Assembly: GCA_030544235.1 (NCBI GenBank)
Contig: CM060484.1
Coordinates: forward strand, 11,799,531-11,863,530
Direction of reading: 5' to 3'
From: Lepturacanthus savala
Lineage: Eukaryota; Chordata; Actinopteri; Scombriformes; Trichiuridae
Length of the DNA: 64,000 bases
Part shown: piece after piece, positions 42,001-54,000 of the stretch
How positions within the stretch are numbered: position 1 is the stretch's first letter
Layout of the letters: each line of letters starts with the position of its first letter
The notes under the pieces: generated by a model
Told to the model about the DNA's origin: nothing
Database searches by the model: none
What the model saw: only the letters and a program-made list of their open reading frames with translations
Program-made: the position numbers and the translations under genes

Positions 42001-45000
42001 CAGTGAGACCTGAAGTAGACATTTTTTTTATCTCTGATATCAGTAATTAATTATAATAAATGTAAAAAAAAATTTTAAGTACGGAGTACTTATAACATGA
42101 TGTAAATGCGTTATATCAGGTGGTTCCGCCACGTTGTGCCTCATAACACACGTCTCCTTTTTGATTTGTCACAAAAACAAACCAATTTATGTTTTTTTAT
42201 GCTTTTGCAATCAACTTTTTAGGATTTTCACAAGCCTTAAGGGGGCAGTTTAGTATTTTGGACATCTAACTCCACGTTCCTGGCATGCATCTGAAGCGTG
42301 GAGACCATGATTTCACCGAACAATTCAGTGTTGAGCTTTGTAGCGAATTCCCACCGGCTGGATTTTCAATATAACGGAAGAGCACAGGGCAGATTTTCAG
42401 TCGCTTTCCCAAACAGAAGCGCAATGGGAAGTTTATGATTTAGTCTTACTTGTTGTCAATTTCTTGTCCTGCAATTTATAGACAACTTACTAATTGAATA
42501 TTTAAACTGAAGTTAGATTTGTTCCGGAACTATTATGAAGACCATAGCAAGTAAAAATGAATTAATTTTGTACATTACATGGTACAGCTTACTTCTGCTA
42601 GGATTCAAATCTGCCCTGAGCATTTCCATACTGAAAATCTGGTTGGAGGGAAACTTCTAAAAAGTTTATACTGGAGAGATCAGTGAAATGATGGTCGCCA
42701 AATGCTTCAAATACATGCTAGGGATGTGGTAAATGGGGCTAGATGTTCAAAATACCAAACTATCCCTTTAACTCAGTTTACCATGGTAACGGCTGGAACA
42801 ATCATCACCATCCCATATGATTCTCATGCAATGTTAAAGCTCCTCACTCCACAGTTACCTCACGAAATAGGACAGATCTTAGATACAGCATGGCAACAGG
42901 AGATATTTTAGTCTGCATCTTCATATTTATCTTGCAGAGAACCTCAGAATTTCTGTAACTAGGCATGTGGCGCCAGTTAGAAACTTAATGATTCCGCTGA
43001 TTTTGGTGGAGTTGGCATACCAGTAACAGTGTTGATTTGGAGGTAGGCAAAAATGGAAAATAACTTAACAACTCTTTTCATGTATTAAGACACAAAACAA
43101 AGCCATTAACTTCTTGCTTACACACATTTATTTTTGCTAAGGTAAAAGGAAATACCATCCATCCATCCATCTATCCATCCAAGGTGTAAGGTGTATATTC
43201 AGAGGAGTGATGTAAGAAGGAACCCCAGCATCAGCACTGAAAGTATTGATTTAAAGGGTGAAACAATAAGGAGGGTGGACTTACCAAGGTAAGGAATGCA
43301 GGGAACCATCTTCACTGAGCGAATGTATTCTCTCATGCGGGTGTAATTCTCTTCCTTGGACGTCAGATAGTTTAGCTTCTCAAAGGTGGCCTTGTCTTTA
43401 CGACTGATCAGCTACCGCAACAGAGAAAACAGATGATGTAAGACGTTGGTCTGCTTTTCATTTTGCATTTAAAACCCCATAAAACATCAGTGATATGAAC
43501 CAAAAGGCAAAATCCTCTTGAAATTACAGACTGTTGCTAAGAGCTTATTACTGATGGAATATAGACCTACAAAACGTGCATTTCCAACATGTCTCAGTAG
43601 TTATATGTCATCCTGCGTGATTCAGATGAATTTGGCAAAGTCTACTTTTCTTTCATGCCAATCTATGACCTAAGCGATTTGAGTGGTATTAGTTTCCAAA
43701 GAAATTGTTCAAAATAAAAAAAAGAAAATCCCAAAAAACAACACAAAAGTGTGACCTACAATCTGAAACGAATGTCACAGTAAAACAGAAGAAAAACATG
43801 TTGTCTGTACACAAGGTACATAAGTGTTGTTGTGCAGAAACACAGCATGTTAGTATGTCATGCTATAAGCCAAAACACATGCAATTTGTCCAAAATTCAA
43901 GTTTTCACTGTCAAAAGTGTGTATATTTTATGTTTGTATTCCTTTATTTGTTGCTTTTGTCATCTGTTTGATGTATTTTATTTGTAATTGTCAGCAACTG
44001 CCCCAAACACCTCGATGAAATACCTCAAACATCTTTTTCCTCTTCTAAAAACTATTATCCAGTTAAGTAAAACAGGTCTGGTTTCATTTTGGATCCAGCT
44101 GTCCAGTTAGCAAAAATAAGGCTGAAATTCTCATTTTTCAGCTCTCTATGCTGTTTTTTAACAGCACTGACGTAAACATTTATATAGCAGCTTCTCATTT
44201 TTAACTGCTGCACATATCTTTTGTTGGTTAAAAGACAGGTTGCATCAGCTGTATCTAATTAATATTAAAAAAAATAAATAACTTGCTTGAATTGCTTAAA
44301 ACGCTTAAATCTGCTGCTTGAAGTCTAAAATTATGGCGTTTCCTCACAAATTTCTGCACCCGCTCACTTTTGCAAGCTTTAGTGACGTTTTTTGAACGTT
44401 AAACCCTATTTTAAAGTCTTTCTACATAGAAATAGAAACATAAGACCAAAAACATCAGACATCAGCCTATGGTATATCTGGCTGGCTCTTCTCTGAAAAA
44501 TCCTCCACTTTTGACATGCTTGAGGCTCGCTGCTTCTGCTTTGAACAAATGGGAACTTTATTGTACATAATGATTACATAAATTCCAAATTGTACTCCTA
44601 AGGCTCAATAATAAATTGTAAGTGAAGGCTGGTGAATCAGAATGCCTCTTAAGAACAACCGGAGGATTGGGTGGTCTCTGAATATCTCGCCCCCGTAGCT
44701 CTGCAGCTGTTTCTCTGTGACTTCAAATTACTGATGTGCGTGCAATTTCCTACAACTGCCGTAAGTGGTCGGCAAAACGATCAAACATTCCTTGATTATG
44801 GCTTCTAAAAAAATGAAGCTCTAAAGCTTTTTGTTGCCCTAATAAATAGAAAGCTGGATATATTTAGTCTGATGTGAAGATGCCCCTTGGGGACTGATGG
44901 GTATTTCACTGCTTTTTTATATTTTATAAAACAAAAAAAATGTTTATTTTATCAGAATTTGGAAAAAGGAGCCCCTTAAAATTCAAGCCCCGGGAGATGG

Positions 45001-48000
45001 AGACAGAGATGGAACAGGATTGCCAGGTAGGGCAAAATATGGAAGCCCCCTAGGCCAAAATGGTAACCACGTCTGGAGCTAACTGGAAACATGGTGGCTA
45101 AAGCTAGGTGGGCCAGTCATCTGCTATTGATGTTGAACAGTGAAACAAAATGATTACAGAAACATTCATGGACAACACTTTGGAAGTACCGAACCCTCTG
45201 GAAGAAATACATGAATGACCTACACTCCCCAAAGAGCTGAAGGCTTTAAGTCGAAGAAGTCATTTGGAACATGTATCCAATGAAAAATAAAGTTTAAAAG
45301 TCAGTTTGATTTCAGCTGTTATTGCAGTTTCCTCACATTATGTTATATCTTTATTCCCAAATGGATTAAATTCATTATTTTAAATTTAAAACACAATAGA
45401 CCATAATCAAACAAAAATATATCATATACATTATATATTCACAGCTTTTGCTCAATACTTTGCACTTTTTGCACTAATTACAGTCTGAAGTCATTTATAA
45501 GTCTGGCACACCTATTTTTGGGCACTTTCTCCCATTTTTGTTTGCACGACCTCTCAAGTTCCATCACGTTGGATGAGAAGCGGGCGCACAGCCATTTTCA
45601 AATCTCTCCAGAGATGTTCAAATCAGGTTCAAGTCTCTGGCTCTCAAGAAAATTCAGAGTTGTCTTGTTGCCACTCCTTTATTATCTTGGCTTGTGTGGT
45701 CCTGTTGAAAGATGAACCTTTGCCCCAGTTTGAGGTCCAGAGGGCTGTGAAGCAGCTTTTCATCAAGGATGTGTCTGTACATCGCTGCATTCATCTTTCC
45801 CTCAATCCCGACTAGTCTCCCTGTTCCTGCCGCTGAAAACCAACCCCACAGAATGAAGTTGCCACCACCGCCCTTTACTGTAGGGATGGCATCGGCCATG
45901 TGATAAGAGGTGCCCGGTTTTCCTCCAGACAAACTGAAAAGTCCAGGCAGGGTGTCATGTGGGGTTTACGGAGGAGTGGCTTCCATCTGGCCTTTCTCAT
46001 ACAGGCCTGATTGCTGGAGTGCTGCGGAGATGGTTGTCCTTCTGGAAGGTTCACGTTGGAGCTGTCTGTCTAAGTGACCATCAGATTTTTGGTCACCTCC
46101 CTCAATCAATCAATCGGCTTGATGAGGCAGCCGGCTCTAGGTGGTTACAAACTTCTTTACTTTATGGATGAAGGAGGCCACTGTGCCTTTTGGGACCTTC
46201 AATGCTGCAGAAATGTTTCAGTATGATTGTCATGATTGGTATTGTGCCTTCTTACAATCCCATCTCGGAGGTCTACGGACAATTCCTTGGACTTCATGGC
46301 TTGGTTTTGCTCTGACATGCACAGTTAACTGTGAGACCTTATAACAGGTGTGTGCCTGTCCAATTCATGTCCACTCAACTGAATTTACCATAGGTAGACT
46401 CCAATCAAGGCACCAAGCTCCGTTTAGATTATCATGGCAAAGAATGTGAATACTTGGGTACGTGTTTTATTCTCATTCTATATTTTTATCAGTTTGCAAA
46501 AAAAAAAAAAAACCTGTTTTTACTTGGTCGTTAACAGTGATACGAATAACAGCATTCTAAATAACGGTGTTACTAATGTGTTACTTTTTTTTGTATCGCA
46601 TATCATATTATCATTATAATTCCATTACCATTACTACTGGAAAATGCTGTGCATTACTATAATTGAGGCGATTTCACCAACCAGACCAACTTGTGTAGTG
46701 TTTGTTGTGTGGTTTAATAGAAATAACTAATAACTAATATCTAAGTAACCTGCCCGACACTGATCATTATGGGGTATTGGGTGTTGACTTTTGAGGGAAA
46801 AAATGAGTTTAAGCCATTTTGGAATAAGGCTGTAACAAACAAAACGTGGAAAAAGTGAAGCACTGTGAATAATTTCCAGATTGACTGTATTTAATCAACA
46901 GTTCATATCTTCTCCTGCTCAGCTCAATTTCAGGTTGGAGCTGCAAGTAGTCCATATTATTTCAGCAGAGATCAGTAGTCTCGTGCTTTATAATCTTAGT
47001 TATTTCACAAAGTTAGAAGCGGAACTTAAATAGAATCCATAATGGATTTCATATTGGATTCAGATTTGTAATTATACTACAACAGACAGTACAAGCTACA
47101 AGATGCTACACTACTTCCCCGCTCTGAAAACAACATATTCAAGTAGCGTCCCTGTAGTGGAATTAAGTTGGCAACCCTGCAGACACACAATCTCGCTAAA
47201 TCTGTTGTACGATATCAATGTTTTAAAAAGCTTTGCTGATAACCTCATCTGTGTACCCATTTATTAAATCATATCATCTGAAGCCAGCTTTCCAGCTTCA
47301 TTTCATTCTTTCTTGGCATTGATGCTTCCATTTCTCATTGTCCCAAATCCATCCAATATAATTAGAAATCATGTTCAAATATTAAAACCAGGACCAAGCA
47401 GTTTGTACTTTGATATCCTGGAAAGATGAGACATGACTTACAAGAGCTCACAGCTCACAAACAGCTGTCAGTGATGTGGAACTAATGATTCAAACACCCT
47501 GTTTGGAATAAAGGCACCAAGCCAGCCGCGTTTTATTACTCGTAAACATACACAACGGCATCTGTTTGTGTTAGTGAAAAGTCATTTGGACTGAACAGCC
47601 AAGTGGCCCATTGTTTATTATCATACTTTCTCTGAAGAAGTCATCCGGTTCTCTGATCTGTCCAGCAGTAAATTATAATGAACTGAATGCCAAGGTCCAG
47701 AAGAGCAAAGACAGGGATCTATAAAAATCCACGATAATGATAATAATGATGATTATATAATACTGTAGGGTCTGTGTCAAATCAGTATTGATTTTGTTGA
47801 AAGTTTGTCTATATAATGGTCCCAAAACGCCCAAAGATTACATTTTTTAATTTCTACATTATCAAAAATACGTTATCGGGGATGCTATATGTGGGCATTA
47901 ATGTCTTAATTCATAGCTTCAGAGTTTGTAGGATGGAAGATTAAAATGTTTATTTAAACCATTAAAGGTTTGTACTGCATCTCTATTGATTTTTTATGAG

Positions 48001-51000
48001 GCCTTAAGTTTGGAAAAAAAAACACAAAGTCCTAAACAAGAGTGTTACTGATGGGTATTATGAGCCCATTTTGATGTTATAGTACCCATGATGTCATAGT
48101 ATTTTTCGCTCACTTTCATAAAACCAAAATAATGTGCGTGCTAGCAAGTGGACACATGAAAATGGAAGTGGAAATAGCTTAATGTCCCTTTAGTGTACAA
48201 AATGCCAATGTGCTTCCATTTTCCCTTCAAAGATAAATACAGTCGTCCTCAAAATGATTCATACCCTTGCTGATTCTTGTGATTTTTTCATTTAGTGATT
48301 AAATAAATGCTTGTTTTCAAATTTGTGTTTTAGCTTCATGTGACCAACAATTGAAAGAATGACAACAATATAAAATAATTTTAAAAAATCATTTCTGGGG
48401 TATTTTATTAACGGAGTCCAAAAAAATGCCATGTTCAAAATTATTCATACCCTAGTCCATCGTCTTTATTTAACAGTCAATGGCATAGCCTTTATTCTTT
48501 ATGACTGCTTCCAGACGATTCTTGTACGTGTCCACAAGCTTCTTGCACGTCTCCTGTGGGATGTTGGCCCACTCTTCCTTGGCCAATGCCTCAAGCTGGG
48601 TCAGGTTGGTTGGTTTCCTCGCCATCACTCTGGTCTTCAAGTGATGCCACAGATTCTCAATTGGATTGAGGTCAGGACTTTGACTTGGCCATTCCAGGAC
48701 ACTGATGTCATTGTCCTTGAACCATCTCTTGACTACCTTGGCGGTGTGTTTAGGATCATTGTCTTGCTGGTACATCCAGTTTTGGCCAAGCTTGAGTTTT
48801 TCAGCAGATTCCTTGACATTTTCATCAAGTATCCTGATATAATCCTCCTTCTTCATGATACCTTGGACCTTGATGAGATTGCCTGTGCCACTGGAAGAGA
48901 AACATCCCCACAGCATTATGCTTCCACCACCATACTTGACAGTGGGCACAGTGTTCTTTGGTCTATAGGCTTCTCCTTTCTTCCTCCAGACATACTGGGT
49001 ATCCATATGGCCAAATAACTCCAGTTTTGTCTCATCAGACCACAGGATTGTTGACCAAAAGCTGGGTTCTTGCTTCAGATGACCTCTACAAAAGGCCAGG
49101 CGAGCTACCAGATGTTTTTTCCTGAGCAGCGGCGTCTTCCGAGGTTTACGTCCATGGAGACCTCCTCTGTGCAAAACTCGCTCAATGGTGGACCGTGACA
49201 CCTTTGTCCCTGTCTGCTCAAGGGTTTGAATTAGGGCCTTGGTTGTGGTCCGTGGGTTGGTGTTGACCTCTCGGCAGATTCTCCTGGCAAGTTTGGGGGA
49301 CACCTTACACTTTCGGCCACGCCCACTGAGGTTTTTGACAGTGTTGAACCTCTTGTGCTTGTTGATGATGCTCTGGACGGTTGAGACAGGGACACCATAC
49401 TGCTTGGAAATGGCCTTGTAACCCTTTCCTTCACTGTGGGCCTGCACAAGACGCTGACGCAGGTCCTCACTGAGCTCCTTCTTCTTTACCATGATGACCA
49501 GAGATTAACAATGACCTGAACCCTTTCCCACTATTTATACTCTTCTGGAAAGATGCTATTTTTTTAACCTTGTTTAACATTTGGTCAACAAAAAAGGTAT
49601 TCATTCCGATGAGACATCATGAAATAACTTTGGGACAAAGATGAACACATTTGGGACATTTTTGTTGAGATATTGCCAGGGGTATGAATAATTTTGAACA
49701 TGGCATTTTTTGGTAATCCGACAATAAAATGCCCATGAATTTAAGAGTTTCTTGAATTGTGTATTGTTGTCGTTCTTTCACTTGTTGGTCACATATAATT
49801 CATAAACAAACTTGACAAAGTTGCATTAGTTTCATCGCAAAAATAAAAAAAACACAAAATTAACAAGGGTATGAATAATTTTGAGGACGACTGTACATAT
49901 GTTTACAGTATAGACATTGTGTTACTTATAGAAAAATAATGTCCAAAATGAAGAAGTAGGTCTTCCCTACTTAGTGTATGTGTCCTAGACTCTGATATAC
50001 TGACTGGCATAAAGAAATACATTAATTCTGCAGAAAAAGGGTCACTGAATACATACAGGTTCAAATATGTGAGTTTTATTTGACTTTTAATGGGTTAGAC
50101 ATACTAAGGACATGTTTGTCTTCAACTCTACAAAGTTTGGTGAGGCAATAATTAACAGTTATCGAGATATGTTTAAAGTTGGCTTTCCCCCCTCCAAAAA
50201 ACCCTAAAAATTTCTCTATGTAAAGAAATGTTAAATGTAAAACGGTGTGTTTTGTTGGAGGTCTTACCGCCCAAGTTTTGCTGAGTCTGAAGATGGGAGC
50301 ACTCTGCAGAGCTGACACCACGGACACCAGAGAATGAAGGTTGTTCAACTCCAACAGTTTCTGAGAACAAAGACAGATGTTTTAATGAACAGGATGCATA
50401 CCATACTATAGGTCCAACATCTGTACCCGTGTGGCTCAGGCTCACCAACCACAGTCAACCTGACCAGAGACCCTTGTTGCATCTCGGTTTCCCTCAGTGT
50501 GTAATCAATGAGCTGTGAGGGAAGATGCACACCAGGTACTTCACCATCTGTGTTTTCCTCCAATCTACTAGTAACTGTTGTGCACGTCCAAAGTCTGATT
50601 TCCTTCTTTTCTTTCATACAGCTCTGTTGTTGTCCAAAAGATTATTATAAACACATCGGTGAGCCACACTGTTGCACTGGGGACATGTTCCTTCATCATC
50701 ATAAATAAACACACTGTAGTTTATTTTGACTAGATCACACACACAACATCTTGCTGCCAGAAATACTCACTAGAGCATTTAATGTGGATTCATCCATCCA
50801 CTGCTGGAAGTAGCCTCCAGAAAAATGCACTATTTCCTTGTGTTTGAGTGAAAGAAAGCTTAGGGAAAGTAAGAAAGGTGTTGTTTGGAATGGATCAAGG
50901 TGTGCTCCGTATTACGCATTTCTATCTCCACTTTTTCAGTTATTTGAAACTTTTACATTTGCACCTTAAGAGCATGTGGCATTGACTCTACATCAGTAGC

Positions 51001-54000
51001 AAATGTTTTGTCTTGCATACCCCCTGAGACTTTTTGCCACAACATGAGTATTATTTATTATTATTATAATATATATTATTATTATTATTACCATGGTTTT
51101 TAAATGGCCAAAGTCACTCAATACTATTAGTATTGATATTTCAGTAAAAATAAATCACTAATATATCCTGATGCACCATTTTGCATCAGTGCTTTTGACA
51201 ACTATACAAAGCTACCACTGGTTGTTGGCTTCTAGGTAGAAGTAGTTGTTGAGCATGTACCATTTCAGTAATGGGTTTACGAAATTACTTAGGGTATCTA
51301 CTTATTATCTTGGAAATAAACTAATACTATTTCTACATACCCATAGGGGTATGTGTACCACGCTTGGGAACTTCTGCGCTACGTCACCAGAAAGTTGAAT
51401 CAAATCTGTAGGAAGCTTTAGTGGAAGCTGGCTGCTGTCCAGCTGCATGCGGACATAGCTTCGGTACTCAAAAACGAAAATACAGATTTGTCTTCAGTGG
51501 GATCTAGTTAGCTTTTTGTCGAAGGCACACTTGGAAAAACTGCTCAGAACAAACCGCAGTTCCATTCATTTAAAAGGAAACGCCAACAGCAGCAGTTAAT
51601 AATGACTTTGTAGAGGGGATGAAAAGAAAGAAAGGAAATGTGAGCTGGTGGATCAGAATCGGTTTGTTGGCCAAGTATGCACACATAGAAGGAATTTGAC
51701 TTTTTTTTTTTTTCTTTGCTCTCAATGTATTAACACAGAACAGGTATACAGACAACAGTGCAAACAAAAGATCCTGGAGTGGAAGACTATTGAGTAATTT
51801 ATCTTAACCTATTCAGTGACTTTGCTTTGTTGTTAATGAGGAGGTCTCATATAGAAGAATTTCGATATTTCTATTCTTCAAAGTATATCTGCTGCATAAG
51901 CATAAATTAACAACTCAATGTGGAGTTCAGTAAAGTTACAGTATGGGTTAAACAAAAGGAAAGTAAGATAGTTTTCTATGATGCATATTTGGTACAGTTT
52001 TGGCAGAATTACCAGGATGACTAATTTAATTGTTTTACAGATTTTGTATTGGTTACTGTAGTCAGGAAATGGGATTGCAAATCTTTTTCTCCACCCCCAC
52101 TTTTATTACATCTCCCCCACTTCTCATACCAAAGTTAGGCCAAATATAAACTATTCTTGATTTCCATGATGGATGCTTTCAAAAATTAGCCATTTCTTTC
52201 CTTATGTCAGGACCTCCAGCATATCTCCAATTATTACTTTCTAATTTCGGAGCGAGTCCCTGTGGTGACACATTGTTAATATCGGGTACATCCAGTGCAG
52301 AAAGTTTCAGCCGATATCGCCGCGATTCGCCAAGATCATCATATCACGGCTCCACGTTTCCTCTCCTCCCACACTCAGGTTAGAAAATCCTGCTGCAACA
52401 ATTCCCTCATCAAACCATAAGAGGAAAAGCGCCGTTAAGTTTCTGCCATCAGTGCGTCTGCTTTCTCCATCACTCCTCATATACTGTAATAAAGTATCTG
52501 GTAGCTTCTGTATGCTGCAGGCGCACACACTAATGGATTTTGTGTTCAGATCGCTCTCCAGGCAGCTGGACCCACGAAATAAAAATCTACACTGAAACAC
52601 TAAAACTGCTTGCTGCTCGATCAATCAATCAATTTTACTTGTCTTGTTTAATCATAAAGGGTATGTCCACTGATGGAATCTGAAAAAAGTTACTTTTTTC
52701 AATTTGTGCAGTGACAAAGCTATAATAAGTAATATTGTTAATTATAATTAATTGCTTTTAATAATAGTAAATTACTAAGTATTATTTGGAGGGGGTGGGG
52801 GCCTTGACCTCAATCGGGATCCTAGTGGACTGAGAATGGCTGCTTTTCCTGAGGCTCTCAGTGTTGGCCTGGTGTATTCGGTACCTCCTTCCTGACCACA
52901 GCAGAAGAAAGGACTTCATCTAGGTGGTTGGGATCCTTAATGACTGTCTTTGCTGTATTCCTTCAGTGCAGGGCATAAATGCCTTTAAGGTAAGGTAGAG
53001 CACCGCCTATTGTGTGGTCAGCTGAGCAAACCAGTCCCTATCAGGACATTCTTGATGAAACAGGAGTAGACATTCCTCAGTATTTGAAAAGGATTCCTGG
53101 AAATCTCTCAGGCATCTGAGGTGAAATAGTCTCTGCCTTGCCTTATTCACAATAGAGAGAGCCTGCAACTCCAGGTCAGGCAATCTGTGATGTGTCACCA
53201 AGTTCTCCCCAGCCTCTCCATCAACGAATAGATGATGTTAAGGCGTAGTTCTTCCCAAAGTTCTCTCTCTAAATCTTCTTAGGCAATCATACATTTTAGA
53301 TAGTGGATTTCACATTTTTGCCTGAGTTGGCGGTTCTCTCTCTTTCTTCCCTCCTGTGTCTTTGTCACTTTTATTATGTATTCAGGAGTTTTTGTGCTTG
53401 TTCCACATTGTTGGAGAGCAGGCTGTCGTCTGCATAGTCCAGGTCTATCAAGGCTACCTCAGGGTGTCGTTTCAACCTCATTGACACTCACGGTGAAGCC
53501 AAGAGCCTGCTCTCGTCTGCTGATGGCTTTCCTGAGGGCATAACCCAAGACTCCTCTAATCCCAAGCTCCTCTACTTCCTTTAGGCCTTTTCATTGTTAT
53601 CTGTGATCAGGCCCACCACAGCCGTGTCATTAGCAAACCTGATGATAGTTGAATAGTGGCTACACAGTCATGTGTGAACAAGGAATACAGCAGGGGACCT
53701 AAAACAATCACTGGGGCGTGTTCGTCTACCCTCATCACATGGGATCTTGCATCAGGAAGTGTAGGATCCACGGACAAAACCGTGACATTGACAAAATGTT
53801 GATGGATGTTCATCTGAATCTGAAAAGCTTCCAAAGCGTCACATTGAGGTTTCTCTACCGTTCGTACGCAACTGTAAGAACTTTTAGCAGAGTGAGACTC
53901 AAAAAAAACATGTCCGTAATAATGTTTCAACTGCACGAAATCATAAATACTCCAATCTTGAGGTGCAAGATGAACATAATTAGGTCGTATTTTTCATAAA

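Larger units (their letters stand above)
45338..46887 (-). mobile_element. Decayed Tc1 element (salmonid-type Tc1 family relic)
   Basis: Degenerate Tc1 copy in the same orientation as the intact one 1.3 kb away. The left end is blurred near AAATGGATTAAATTCATTATTT; the right end is at CTGTA, 46885-46889. Recognisable antisense transposase stretches lie between about 45520 and 46290. These include the Gly-rich ILWGWFSAAGTGRLVGIEGK, LDEKLLHSPLDLKLG and QQD. They are followed by frameshifts and then the N-terminal half in other frames. Roughly 100 bp are missing near 45930-45940, where the WSDE (first catalytic Asp) segment belongs, so the copy is dead. Confidence 0.82.
43412..50267. other. RALGPS1 intron with two Tc1 elements
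   Basis: 6.9 kb. Holds repeat copy B, the dead Tc1 with its hAT-like insert, and the intact Tc1. 46890-48237 shows nothing recognised. Confidence 0.7.

Noticed and set aside
48431..49018. 195-codon plus-strand open frame
   Set aside because: It lies antisense to the Tc1 transposase and has no domain of its own; it is a shadow of that gene.
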